Positions 24,952 through 32,454 of a stretch of DNA of 41,022 nt are shown in pieces. The notes beneath the pieces are model-generated. The model was not told where the DNA came from and ran no database searches. It worked only from the letters and a program-made list of their open reading frames with translations. Position 1 is the first letter of the stretch; every line of letters begins with the position of its first letter. Both the position numbers and the translations under genes were made by a program. Source of the stretch: a virus; IMG/VR virus record IMGVR_UViG_3300005067_000090, positions 1 through 41,022 of that record; one strand, 5' to 3'.

Positions 24952-26169
24952 TTATATATCCCTGTACTTTTCCTTCAACGCCTCGAATTTTTCCTTCTCG
25001 CGCTTGTTCACCCCGAAACACAATTTTGTGCAGAAGAAATCATTTTCAAGAAGGACTCTGCATACCGTACGCCAGGATTCTTTTTTGGGGTTATCGTGAT
25101 CGTCATAAATATCACCTTCAGGAACGCCAGCGGCATCCAGTTCCTGCCGCCTGTTATCCTGCCACCATTTTATGAGCACGTTTATCCGGCGAAGATAGTG
25201 CGCCCGTGCTTCCGGCGGGTATGTATCCAGTAGGAACATGGCGTAGTCTTTCCATGTTTTGAATGTCTTGGGTCTGACGATTTTGTTGCCGCGGGCAAAA
25301 AGCCTTGTGAGCCCCGAAAGCTTACCGAAATTCACCCCGCCGACACGCTCAACCATTTTGCTCCACGTCTCAGGCTCGAGTGGGTGGTATTTATCAAGCC
25401 CACGACGGGCTTCCGGTCCATAAGGCTCGTTTATCCTCATCTCATGCAGGGAGATTCCGAGCCAATACATCCGGTCATAAATCCTGTTATACGGGAGATT
25501 GTTTTTCCCGATATACGCCCAAATGTCTTGGACACGCCAGTCATAGATCGGGTATACGGCAACCGAGTTGCCTTCTTTCCCCATAATTCGAGTCCAACTC
25601 CAACCGTTATATCGGGTGGGGCGCTTTTTTTTGATCGCACGGAATCTATTCAGGCTTTCGTCCGCACGAAGACCAACAAAACATGCCAGTTTATCCTCGC
25701 CGGCGAACCAATTCTGAAACTCCGGCACAAACTCCTCGAAGAACATGCCGAAGCGATAGAACGGAAGCGCATCATAATCGTTGATTACGTCCGATCTTTC
25801 CGGCATCTCCCGTACCCACAGATCTTTTTTTTCAGGGTCCCACGACGTCCAAAGGGGTTCATGCATCGAGCTTCCGTTATCTGTCGTAAGTGGCAGGCAT
25901 ATCCACCAGGCCCGAGTTTTTGCAGGATCGGACAGCATTTCCTTGACATGTTCGATCGTTACCTGGTACTGTGCTTCCCAATCGATAAACAGCACATCGA
26001 CGGGCAAACGCCCTCGCCTTTGTGCCTCTCGAATCACCAAGTCAAGCATTACCGTGGAATCTTTGCCGCCGGAAAACGACACTAAAATCCGATCAAACTC
26101 GTCGAAAATCTGTGATATGCGGCGCCTTGCGGCGGTCAGAACATTCTCAGTAAGATAAGTTTTACTCAC
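24952..26169 (-). CDS. PAPS-reductase-like protein (IbrA type)
   Basis: A 405-residue protein. Residues 31-38, SFSGGKDS, form the ATP-pyrophosphatase loop, followed by LPVDVLFIDWEAQYQVTI as in PAPS reductases. The middle holds conserved aromatic-rich motifs (RPTRYNGWSWTRIMGKEGN, VAVYPIYDWRVQDIWAYIGK) and the C-terminal half matches the IbrA-type DUF3440 extension. Relatives include DndC, which activates DNA for sulfur insertion. A GTG start overlaps the helicase stop (GTGA). It is probably an adenylating enzyme acting on DNA, RNA or a small molecule; no partner cysteine desulfurase is present here. Confidence 0.88.
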   Translation of the reverse strand: MSKTYLTENVLTAARRRISQIFDEFDRILVSFSGGKDSTVMLDLVIREAQRRGRLPVDVLFIDWEAQYQVTIEHVKEMLSDPAKTRAWWICLPLTTDNGSSMHEPLWTSWDPEKKDLWVREMPERSDVINDYDALPFYRFGMFFEEFVPEFQNWFAGEDKLACFVGLRADESLNRFRAIKKKRPTRYNGWSWTRIMGKEGNSVAVYPIYDWRVQDIWAYIGKNNLPYNRIYDRMYWLGISLHEMRINEPYGPEARRGLDKYHPLEPETWSKMVERVGGVNFGKLSGLTRLFARGNKIVRPKTFKTWKDYAMFLLDTYPPEARAHYLRRINVLIKWWQDNRRQELDAAGVPEGDIYDDHDNPKKESWRTVCRVLLENDFFCTKLCFGVNKREKEKFEALKEKYRDI

Positions 26170-27581
26170 AGTGATTTCACCAACTCCCGAAGCTTGTCTT
26201 TATTGGTCTTCTTCACCTTGTCGACCTCCTTGCGGAACATCGACAGTGTATCCCTTTTTTTCATCAAAGCAGTTTCTATACGCTCATCGATGCTATCCAA
26301 GCACCGAATTGAGATATACGTGACCGGGTCCTTCTGTCCTATCCGGTGACATCTATCCTCTGCCTGTAGGCGTTCGGAATACTTAAATCCATCGGCGTAA
26401 AATATCGCATATCTTGCCTCCGTGATGGTCAATCCATGTCCACCACAACTTTGATTTGCCACTAGGAAACGAGTTCGCTTATCGTTCCGGAATCGGTCAA
26501 GTTCTTTATTTCGAACCTTGAGGTTACCACCGTGGAACTCGGCGACGGAACACTTCCCGTAAAGCTCTTGTATTGCCTCCTGGATTTCTCGCACAGAGAA
26601 TTTATATTTCGTCCAGATTACAACCTTTTCGCCGGCTGGGATCGCCTGCAGTGCGTCCATGCATGTTTCAACGCGTCTATGTTGGAAGGTTAACAGCTCC
26701 CCATTTCTGTTCCAAAAGCCGCAAATGATTGATTGAAGCGTGGAAAATAGCCTGAATATCACGATGGAACTCCAGTCGTCAGGGTCGTATTCAAGAAGGA
26801 TCTCGTTCTTAGCCCGTTCATATGCTCTTCGTTGTTCCGGAGTCATGAAAAAATACCGAGAATCAAAGAGTTTAGGAGGCAGGTCCAGGCACTCATCCTT
26901 TGTTACCTGGTATGTATATGGCTTAATCTTGGCTGCTAGATACGCTGTGTTATGTGCCCGGACTATCATGCCATGGAATTTTGGGTGATACTCAAGGTGA
27001 TTTGTTGCAAAAGAATAAAAGCTGTTGTAGCCGAGGATTTTCGGGCTCAAAAATCTCATTTGTGCGAAAAGGTCTTGATATCCTTGCGATATAGGCGTGC
27101 CTGTCAGGATAAGCCTATACCGGCATTTTCGGGCATAGAAGGTTATTCTCTCGGTACGTTTTGCCTTGTGCCCTTTGATATAGCTCGACTCATCAACAAT
27201 TACAAATGAATTTTCATCTATCAGATTATATGCGGCACATGCTTCTCGGTTGCTCGCGCTGATTGATTCGATTCCAATCACATACCACCGCACGTCAGGG
27301 ATTATGTTACTCTTAGTCTTCCCGTTAAAGACATAAATATCTTCCTTGGTGCAGGTAGTGTGCTTCAGAATTTCATACCTGATTGTTTCTTTGAGCGAGA
27401 CAGGACAGAACCAGATGACTTTGCTGATCTTTTTACTGCGGATCCTGACTAGCTCAATCGCAGTTCTCGTTTTCCCGGTCCCCATATCCATAAACAAAGC
27501 ACCAACGCGAGACGGAAGGATCTTTGCAACCGCCTCGCGCTGGTGGCTCATGAGTTCAGTCGTCGTCTCGAAGCTCTTCAT
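26166..27581 (-). CDS. SNF2-family helicase / DNA translocase
   Basis: A 471-residue protein. Motif I is MDMGTGKTRTAIEL (GTGKT at 34-38), motif II is VIVDESSYIKG (DESS replacing DEAH), motif III LTGTPISQGYQD, motif V FLVANQSCGGHGLT and motif VI RLQAEDRCHRIGQKD. The order and spacing are those of SNF2-like superfamily 2 translocases without extra domains. It probably moves on duplex DNA using ATP. It overlaps the IbrA gene by 4 bases and the zinc-ribbon/HARP-like gene by 26. The partner gene may supply DNA-binding functions. Confidence 0.92.
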   Translation of the reverse strand: MKSFETTTELMSHQREAVAKILPSRVGALFMDMGTGKTRTAIELVRIRSKKISKVIWFCPVSLKETIRYEILKHTTCTKEDIYVFNGKTKSNIIPDVRWYVIGIESISASNREACAAYNLIDENSFVIVDESSYIKGHKAKRTERITFYARKCRYRLILTGTPISQGYQDLFAQMRFLSPKILGYNSFYSFATNHLEYHPKFHGMIVRAHNTAYLAAKIKPYTYQVTKDECLDLPPKLFDSRYFFMTPEQRRAYERAKNEILLEYDPDDWSSIVIFRLFSTLQSIICGFWNRNGELLTFQHRRVETCMDALQAIPAGEKVVIWTKYKFSVREIQEAIQELYGKCSVAEFHGGNLKVRNKELDRFRNDKRTRFLVANQSCGGHGLTITEARYAIFYADGFKYSERLQAEDRCHRIGQKDPVTYISIRCLDSIDERIETALMKKRDTLSMFRKEVDKVKKTNKDKLRELVKSL

Positions 27582-28800
27582 CTATGGTTTCCTCTTTAGG
27601 AACCTCAAGAGGTTCAGGCTTCGATTTAGGTTTGGCTTTTTTGATAGTTTTCGTTTCTGCGGGATCCGCGACAAGGCTTTTTTCTTTCTCTTCTCTCGCC
27701 TTGTCTGCGACTGCCTGAGCTTTTTCACTCAAACAGAAACCATACATGTCAGCAAAATCCAGAACTTCCTGAAAACTCTCAGGCGGGACAAGAACGCTTC
27801 TGGTATCCCTGTCATACCTGGACCCCGTAAGTTTCCGTGCCTGAGAATAAAAATCTTCATTTTTATGGTTCCAGCTTATGCTGAACCATCCAGTATTTGT
27901 ATTCTTGGCAACCCATCTTGTTTGTTCTGGCTGGAAATCTGCATTGATGGCGGCTTTGCGGATGTCTTCATCAAAAATTCGGATAGGGATACCAATTGAA
28001 AGGATTTTATTGCCCGCTTCAGCCATGCGGTCTTTGGTGGGACCATTGAATTTATTGATGCGGCGTGTCCACGTGCGCTTATCACTATCCCATGTGAATC
28101 GCAAACCCTTGACTACTTCCCTGAAGTCCTCTCGTTTTTCAGGGAAAGAAATTTCTATTTTGTCATTCTTGTAAGCTATTTCGGCAACGTTTTCTGTAAC
28201 TGTTTCCGTTGGCCTGACCGTTGCTTCTGCCTTCGCTTCTTTTGCCGCCTCGGCCTCGAGATAATTTCCCGTAACTTCAGGGGAGTTTTTGAACTTCTTT
28301 CCCCTTTCTCTTGCAATAATTCCCCAATCCACATTTCTATTGTCTATCCACCAGGAGGCTTTCGTTTCCTTAAGGATTTCTTGCTTACCAAGATGCATAA
28401 GCATCTTTTCTATTTTTTCAGGATCATTTTCTATTTCCTTTTCTTTATGATTATCTGTTTTTAATTGGGATTCTCCATGGTACAGACTGAATCGACGCTT
28501 TTGTTCGATTTGAAACCAGTTCCGCCCCTGCTCAATTGTTTCATCGATTTGTTTTATTGCTTGCAACCGGATTTTCAATGCCCATTGGATCTGTTTCTCA
28601 CTTCCGACCAACTCAGGCAATTCCATTTCTTGGCTTTCTTGTGCAGCTTTTTTTGCTTCTTCTTCTCTCTTCTTGGTCTTGCATTCATCGCAAAGCCAGA
28701 AAAGATGCTCAACTCTCCACTCTCTGTCTTTATGGGGCCCGTACATTTGGACATCAAATTTGCTTCCGCATTCCCTGCATTCAACTTCCGTCCATGCCAT
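27556..28800 (-). CDS. Zinc-ribbon protein with two HARP-like segments, partner of the helicase
   Basis: A 414-residue protein. Cys8, Cys11, Cys37 and Cys40 (ECRECGS, LCDECK) form a zinc ribbon. A conserved central part contains EKQIQWALKIR and ASWWIDNRN. Two similar C-terminal segments, about 213-278 (KIEISFPEKREDFREVVKGL, then WDSDKRTWTRRI) and 304-365 (WFSISWNHKNEDFYSQARKL, then YDRDTRSVLVP), resemble HARP repeats of SMARCAL1. The tail is Lys/Glu-rich. GGGAGGTG precedes the ATG, favouring 28800 over a longer form. It is the first gene of the accessory operon. Confidence 0.75.
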   Translation of the reverse strand: MAWTEVECRECGSKFDVQMYGPHKDREWRVEHLFWLCDECKTKKREEEAKKAAQESQEMELPELVGSEKQIQWALKIRLQAIKQIDETIEQGRNWFQIEQKRRFSLYHGESQLKTDNHKEKEIENDPEKIEKMLMHLGKQEILKETKASWWIDNRNVDWGIIARERGKKFKNSPEVTGNYLEAEAAKEAKAEATVRPTETVTENVAEIAYKNDKIEISFPEKREDFREVVKGLRFTWDSDKRTWTRRINKFNGPTKDRMAEAGNKILSIGIPIRIFDEDIRKAAINADFQPEQTRWVAKNTNTGWFSISWNHKNEDFYSQARKLTGSRYDRDTRSVLVPPESFQEVLDFADMYGFCLSEKAQAVADKAREEKEKSLVADPAETKTIKKAKPKSKPEPLEVPKEETIDEELRDDD

Positions 28801-28823
28801 CCTGTCCACCTCCCTTGCATATA

Positions 28824-28851
28824 AGTATATAGAAATATAAATATATGTCAA
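28824..28851 (-). promoter_or_regulatory. Consensus sigma-70 promoter of the accessory operon
   Basis: On the minus strand TTGACA (28846-28851) and TATACT (28824-28829) are separated by 16 bases in a very AT-rich stretch. It lies about 25 bases upstream of the first accessory gene's ATG. It should fire without a phage activator, so the operon may be expressed from the integrated prophage unless repressed. Confidence 0.75.
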
Positions 28852-28864
28852 GGGGGGCGAATAT

Positions 28865-29329
28865 CTACAACCCGAAAACTCCCAACAACAACGGCGCAAT
28901 CCGCTCCACTGCATCGATCTGCCACCTGTAAACGGTCTTTTCGCACACGGAGAATCGCTGCGCAAACGTCTCTGCCGTAGGGCGTTCTGATTCTCGTTGG
29001 GATGCCCAAAGCAGGACATGGCGTCGTTCAGGGTCCAGGATATCCAGCGCCTCGTTCAGGATCTTCACCTTTCTGGCCAGAATCCGATATCGTTCCTGGT
29101 GATGTTCGAGTTCCTCCTGGAGATACAGGGCTCGCAGCTGGGCAGGGTCCGCCGGCTTGCCGCCTTTTACACGCTCCCTGTCGAAGGAACGATCCGGCAA
29201 AATAACGGTGTCTTTCTCCTGCTCGAGCTCGTCGATACGACGCTTCCGGAACTCTATTTCCCGCTGATAGTATTCCAATGACCGGACCTCAGACAGAACG
29301 AAACGTTTCACGTGGGCAGGCAAGCCCAT
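28865..29329 (-). CDS. RinA/ArpU-like late transcription regulator (sigma region 4-like HTH)
   Basis: A 154-residue protein. After a helical, charged N-terminal half (VKRFVLSEVRSLEYYQREIE, then a coiled coil), residues about 95-154 carry LNEALDILDPERRHVLLWAS and the HTH ETFAQRFSVCEKTVYRWQID, followed by AVERIAPLLLGVFG. That is the layout of RinA/ArpU-type regulators that switch on packaging and structural genes in many siphoviruses. The ATG at 29329 has GAGGGGG upstream. It normally lies next to the terminase; here 6 kb of accessory genes intervene. Confidence 0.75.
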   Translation of the reverse strand: MGLPAHVKRFVLSEVRSLEYYQREIEFRKRRIDELEQEKDTVILPDRSFDRERVKGGKPADPAQLRALYLQEELEHHQERYRILARKVKILNEALDILDPERRHVLLWASQRESERPTAETFAQRFSVCEKTVYRWQIDAVERIAPLLLGVFGL

Positions 29330-29343
29330 ACCGAATCCCCCTC

Positions 29344-29469
29344 TCACAGATCCCTGCCCATATCCTGGGCATACCTCAGGGCCAATTCCCTGAGGCACAT
29401 CGCCGTAATTCTAGACAGGGCCGTTTTTATGGTTTCGTTGTGCGAAAGCCGCTTCTGTATTCGTGTTTC
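29344..29469 (-). other. 41-codon coding-like stretch with no start, in frame after a TGA
   Basis: Directly following the TGA that ends the cysteine-rich gene (29470-29472), the same frame stays open for 41 codons and reads like protein (RLSHNETIKTALSRITAM, then CLRELALRYAQDMGRDL). Its stop at 29344 abuts the ribosome site of the RinA-like gene, as a true gene end would. There is no ATG, GTG or TTG before codon 24. It may be a gene that lost its start, a TGA readthrough extension or a small frameshifted gene. Confidence 0.35.
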
Positions 29470-29679
29470 TCACAAGTCATTGTTTTGCATCTCCTCGAAA
29501 AGCAGCTCCTGTACCTGCAGCCCCCACCGCCTGGCTCGGGCTCTATACTCCGAATCGTTCATCCGATCGAACATGAAACACATCTCACAACTCCGCATGT
29601 GCAGGCGGCATCTTTCCTCCTCCATGCTCCAATGCCGGCACCTGAACCGGCGTCTCTGGGGATCGGGATGCTCATTCAT
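29470..29679 (-). CDS. Small Cys/His-rich protein, probably zinc-binding
   Basis: A 69-residue protein. Residues about 14-37 carry Cys and His at metal-ligand spacing (FRCRHWSMEEERCRLHMRSC, then CxxC of SCEMC); the rest is a charged helix (RARRWGLQVQELLFEEMQ). GAGGAAAAG precedes the ATG at 29679, which is preferred to a longer form reaching into the upstream gene. Function unknown; small Cys-rich proteins in early phage operons are often host-interaction factors. Confidence 0.65.
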   Translation of the reverse strand: MNEHPDPQRRRFRCRHWSMEEERCRLHMRSCEMCFMFDRMNDSEYRARARRWGLQVQELLFEEMQNNDL

Positions 29680-29686
29680 CTTTTCC

Positions 29687-30319
29687 TCACTCACCAGGTC
29701 CAGCCCCTTTCGGTCTGTCGTCGGTCCCGATTCCCCGCAGCGAGTAGGCAAGCAGTTGGAACACTCTGAAGGCCCCGTGAGCTAGAGGATGTAACCCGTC
29801 TTCATCGTCGGCTTCAACTCCCCAAAACCAATCCCACAAATGACGCATGAGGCTTCCGAAAGCTCTTCCCCAGCTCATGCCTTTTTCCCAGTTCCTATCC
29901 CCGTATTTCTGAGCGCCTACGGTATAGACTCTTGCGAGTTCGCGTAAAGCATCGGGCGGAATCAGGTCGTATCTGAGTTTTCCGGCGTCAAAATTATTCG
30001 CCGGCTCTTCCTTTTGCTGACTCGGGTATACGGAATCAAGGGGAGTATTGGATTTATTGCCTCCATATTCGGATATCGCCTTGAGCTTCTCCTGTATTTC
30101 GTCGACGATCGATGCAAACTGAACCGACCCGACCGGGTCGCCGAGCTTCCGCGCCTCTTCCAACAGGTCTGCGGCTTCTGCGAGATGAGCTTCTAGGAAA
30201 TTCATTTCTGTCTTATGTACTGGGTTCACTTCTGCACCTCCATGGCTATTGGTCTTTCGAATCACTGGCAACGCACTTAGGATGATGTCCCTGGCGGTTT
30301 CGGCTGGTGTCTTCATCAC
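29687..30319 (-). CDS. dATP/dGTP diphosphohydrolase-like protein (DUF5664/MazG-like)
   Basis: A 210-residue protein. The C-terminal half (about 108-195) has NNFDAGKLRYDLIPPDALRE, VYTVGAQKYGDRNWEKGMSW, GSLMRHLWDWFWG and HPLAHGAFRVFQLLAY, the signature of the N-terminal domain of dATP/dGTP diphosphohydrolases related to MazG. The first 100 residues are a helical extension of unknown role. It would hydrolyse purine dNTPs, altering nucleotide pools during replication. Related enzymes help Z-genome phages remove dATP or dGTP, but no PurZ-like gene is seen here. Start is GTG 30319 or the ATG three bases on. Confidence 0.85.
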   Translation of the reverse strand: MMKTPAETARDIILSALPVIRKTNSHGGAEVNPVHKTEMNFLEAHLAEAADLLEEARKLGDPVGSVQFASIVDEIQEKLKAISEYGGNKSNTPLDSVYPSQQKEEPANNFDAGKLRYDLIPPDALRELARVYTVGAQKYGDRNWEKGMSWGRAFGSLMRHLWDWFWGVEADDEDGLHPLAHGAFRVFQLLAYSLRGIGTDDRPKGAGPGE

Positions 30320-30807
30320 GCCAGCTCCCTTTCGAACATGCTTAATTGCTCTGGATGATCATACATTTGATTTTCAAGCCAGGTTGTCATCTCGCGCATA
30401 ACTTGTTGTTTTTTGGTCGTCTCACGAAACCCTTTCCGGAAATGCTCGAGTACTTCGGCTATAGCAGCATTCACTGCCGTTTCCCGGCTTTCTGAGGGAG
30501 GTCTGTTGAAAATGCTAGGATGGTAAATGATCTGAACCGGATCCCCTGCCCATCTCAAGCAGCTGTAACCGTAATACCAATATCCATTTGGCGTTTGATA
30601 CAGGTAAATAAAGATTTCCCAATCCTTTTCTTTTCGGAATATTGATCTTTTCCATCTGAAGATGTTCCCTTCGCTACTTTCACCGCCGGGTCCGACTATT
30701 CCGAGAATCACTCGACGCATCCGTCTATAACTTGAAGGTGTAATATATTGCGGTCTGCGTTGCATGAGCAAACGAATACGCCTGACCTTCGTCTCCTTGT
30801 TGGTCAT
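30316..30807 (-). CDS. Unknown early protein (163 residues)
   Basis: The family is not recognised. A basic N-terminal part (RRIRLLMQRRPQYITPSSYR, then RRMRRVILG) is followed by an aromatic-rich strand region (WEIFIYLYQTPNGYWYYGYS) and a helical end (ESRETAVNAAIAEVLEHFRK). The pattern suggests a compact alpha/beta protein, possibly nucleic-acid-binding. Overlaps of 4 bases on both sides place it inside a coupled early operon with the dNTP hydrolase-like gene. Confidence 0.65.
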   Translation of the reverse strand: MTNKETKVRRIRLLMQRRPQYITPSSYRRMRRVILGIVGPGGESSEGNIFRWKRSIFRKEKDWEIFIYLYQTPNGYWYYGYSCLRWAGDPVQIIYHPSIFNRPPSESRETAVNAAIAEVLEHFRKGFRETTKKQQVMREMTTWLENQMYDHPEQLSMFERELA

Positions 30808-31283
30808 ATTGGGACCTCCGTTCCGAATAACGACCTCTGAAATGCTCTCGTTCGCTTTTCGAGCACGAAAATCTCCGAATCATTGTTCTTGAAGAGATGC
30901 AAGATCCTTTTCCCAACTGCAACCAATTCGTTGAACCATAATTCACTCCAGGTATAAGATCCATCAGTCGATCTACAGATTGCGCTGTAATTGGGATATT
31001 TCGTACCCGGCTGTTCCAAGGGACTAAAGTAAAATGGGCCACGAGTTTCCAGGACCTCGAAAATCAGCCCGAACCGATGCTCCAGAGCCTGACCGTAGTT
31101 CGTGGATATGATGTCTCCTGGGTTCAAAAGGTCTGCAACGTTCGGCTCGCCTTCTGGAGTTTTCCGATATTCCAGCCCCCAGCTCTTTATGAGATCGAGA
31201 TCCCTCTGTCCACCTTCCCCGGGTTTCTGAGAAAAAAGGTCATATTGAAACCCTGAATAAGGGATCCAGAGCCGATCACACAT
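30804..31283 (-). CDS. Unknown early protein (159 residues)
   Basis: The family is not recognised. The protein is rich in aromatics, Gly and Pro (CDRLWIPYSGFQYDLFSQKP, then NPGDIISTNYGQALEHRFGL and IFEVLETRGPFYFSPLEQPG), which suggests a beta-barrel-like domain rather than helical bundles. GGAGGGGAATTAGCT precedes the ATG. Overlaps its downstream neighbour by 4 bases. Confidence 0.62.
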   Translation of the reverse strand: MCDRLWIPYSGFQYDLFSQKPGEGGQRDLDLIKSWGLEYRKTPEGEPNVADLLNPGDIISTNYGQALEHRFGLIFEVLETRGPFYFSPLEQPGTKYPNYSAICRSTDGSYTWSELWFNELVAVGKRILHLFKNNDSEIFVLEKRTRAFQRSLFGTEVPI

Positions 31284-31285
31284 AG

Positions 31286-31483
31286 CTAATTCCCCTCCAC
31301 CTCGTCGCGAATCCTTTTGAGGTCGGACAGTGCTTCCCCAACTGCGAAAGGAAGTTCCGTATCCGGTTTGACGACCTCAAGAAGATATCTGACGGCCTGG
31401 TGGTACCTGTGAAACCATTCGATCTTCGGATCCGCCTGGCGCTGCGTTTGAGATACATTTATGCTTTCACTTCTTCTGCTCAT
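31286..31483 (-). CDS. Unknown small early protein (65 residues)
   Basis: A 65-residue, mainly helical protein (PKIEWFHRYHQAVRYLLEVV, then GEALSDLKRIRDEVEGN). Its start overlaps the stop of the HTH protein gene by 4 bases and it precedes the 159-residue gene. No recognised motif; the density of coupled starts supports it being real. Confidence 0.6.
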   Translation of the reverse strand: MSRRSESINVSQTQRQADPKIEWFHRYHQAVRYLLEVVKPDTELPFAVGEALSDLKRIRDEVEGN

Positions 31484-32013
31484 TTCCCCGCCTCCCTGAT
31501 CTCATAGTCATACATCTGCCTGTCGGAAATGGCGATCAGATACCCTCCAGAAACGCTCCGGAAAAGATGGTGTTTCACTCGATAGCCAGGGCATGAACCT
31601 TCATACCGACATCGCATTTCGTCTTCCACTCCCAGCTTCCTCAGCTGCCTTTGCAGAAGCATGTATTTCTTTCCGATCTCGAAATCCGTAACGCCTTCCC
31701 TGCGCTTTCGAGTCTCAAGCATCTTTCGTCGTATCGTTGCCACCGGGCGGTCCATCGCAAAGGCAATATCCTCCGATGTCATACCGCGGGACATCATCTC
31801 CTCGAGGCGCTGCTGGTCGCTCCCCATCCATTGTCTGGCACGCGACTGTCCGGTTCTGTGCCGTCGTGCGAACCCGCGTTCATGCAAAAACTTGGAAATA
31901 GTAGATTCCGAAACATTAAAACTTGCCGCTATTTCGCGAATCGTCTCCCCGGATCGGGCCCGGCGGCATATTTCCTCTTTTTCGCGCGGGAGCAAGACGG
32001 CGACCCTACCCAT
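31480..32013 (-). CDS. Regulator with two helix-turn-helix segments
   Basis: A 177-residue protein. The first HTH is GETIREIAASFNVSESTISK (about 20-40) and the second GMTSEDIAFAMDRPVATIRR (about 75-95), both of resolvase/Hin or GcrA-like character. The C-terminal 70 residues have conserved-looking Cys (EDEMRCRYEGSCPGYRVKHH) and may bind metal. Its ATG at 32013 has GGAGGCGGCA upstream and lies within the last codons of the SSB gene. It probably controls or assists replication or late genes. Confidence 0.7.
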   Translation of the reverse strand: MGRVAVLLPREKEEICRRARSGETIREIAASFNVSESTISKFLHERGFARRHRTGQSRARQWMGSDQQRLEEMMSRGMTSEDIAFAMDRPVATIRRKMLETRKRREGVTDFEIGKKYMLLQRQLRKLGVEDEMRCRYEGSCPGYRVKHHLFRSVSGGYLIAISDRQMYDYEIREAGK

Positions 32014-32449
32014 TGCCGCCTCCGAAGGGGAAATCCGGATCATCGCCCTGGTCATGCATGTCTGTTTCCTCGTAATTCCATGGATCTTCCGGATCCGGTA
32101 GATTCGCCGACCCGGCTTTGCGAACGTAAATCGGCCGATAAACCTCGAAGGCCGTCAGTTCCGTCAGCCAGGCCGTCTGTCCGTTTTTCGTGAAGCTCCT
32201 CGTATGGCTTTTGCCCCTCACCATGACCGCATCGCCTTTTTTGAACTCTGCGGCGACCAGATCTGCGAGATCTCCCCAGATCACGACCTGGTGCCAGCTC
32301 GGAGGAACCTCGACCCACTTGCCGTTTTTCGAGTAGTTGTTATTCGTAGCCACGGAAAACCGGCAATAGGTCCTGCCCGTTCTCGTAGCGCGAACTTCCG
32401 GAGGCCTTCCGATGTGTCCGCAAACTTCATGCAGGTTCTTGTTCGGCAT
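32006..32449 (-). CDS. ssb: Single-stranded DNA-binding protein
   Basis: A 147-residue protein with the OB-fold SSB pattern: EVCGHIGRPPEVRATRTGRT, then CRFSVATNNNY, WHQVVIWGDLADLVAAEFKK and GDAVMVRGKSHTRSF. The tail is acidic (DPEDPWNYEETDMHDQGDD followed by PDFPF), the peptide that recruits replication partners, though here it is followed by GGGNG rather than ending at the Phe. It protects single-stranded DNA at the phage fork. The gene follows the DnaC-like loader with GGGGTGA as its ribosome site. Confidence 0.93.
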   Translation of the reverse strand: MPNKNLHEVCGHIGRPPEVRATRTGRTYCRFSVATNNNYSKNGKWVEVPPSWHQVVIWGDLADLVAAEFKKGDAVMVRGKSHTRSFTKNGQTAWLTELTAFEVYRPIYVRKAGSANLPDPEDPWNYEETDMHDQGDDPDFPFGGGNG

Positions 32450-32454
32450 TCAAC

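Noticed and set aside
23845-26169. A complete Dnd phosphorothioation system
   Set aside because: Only the DndC-like (IbrA) and a ParB-like protein are present. No DndA, DndD or DndE-like gene is seen, so sulfur insertion cannot be claimed.
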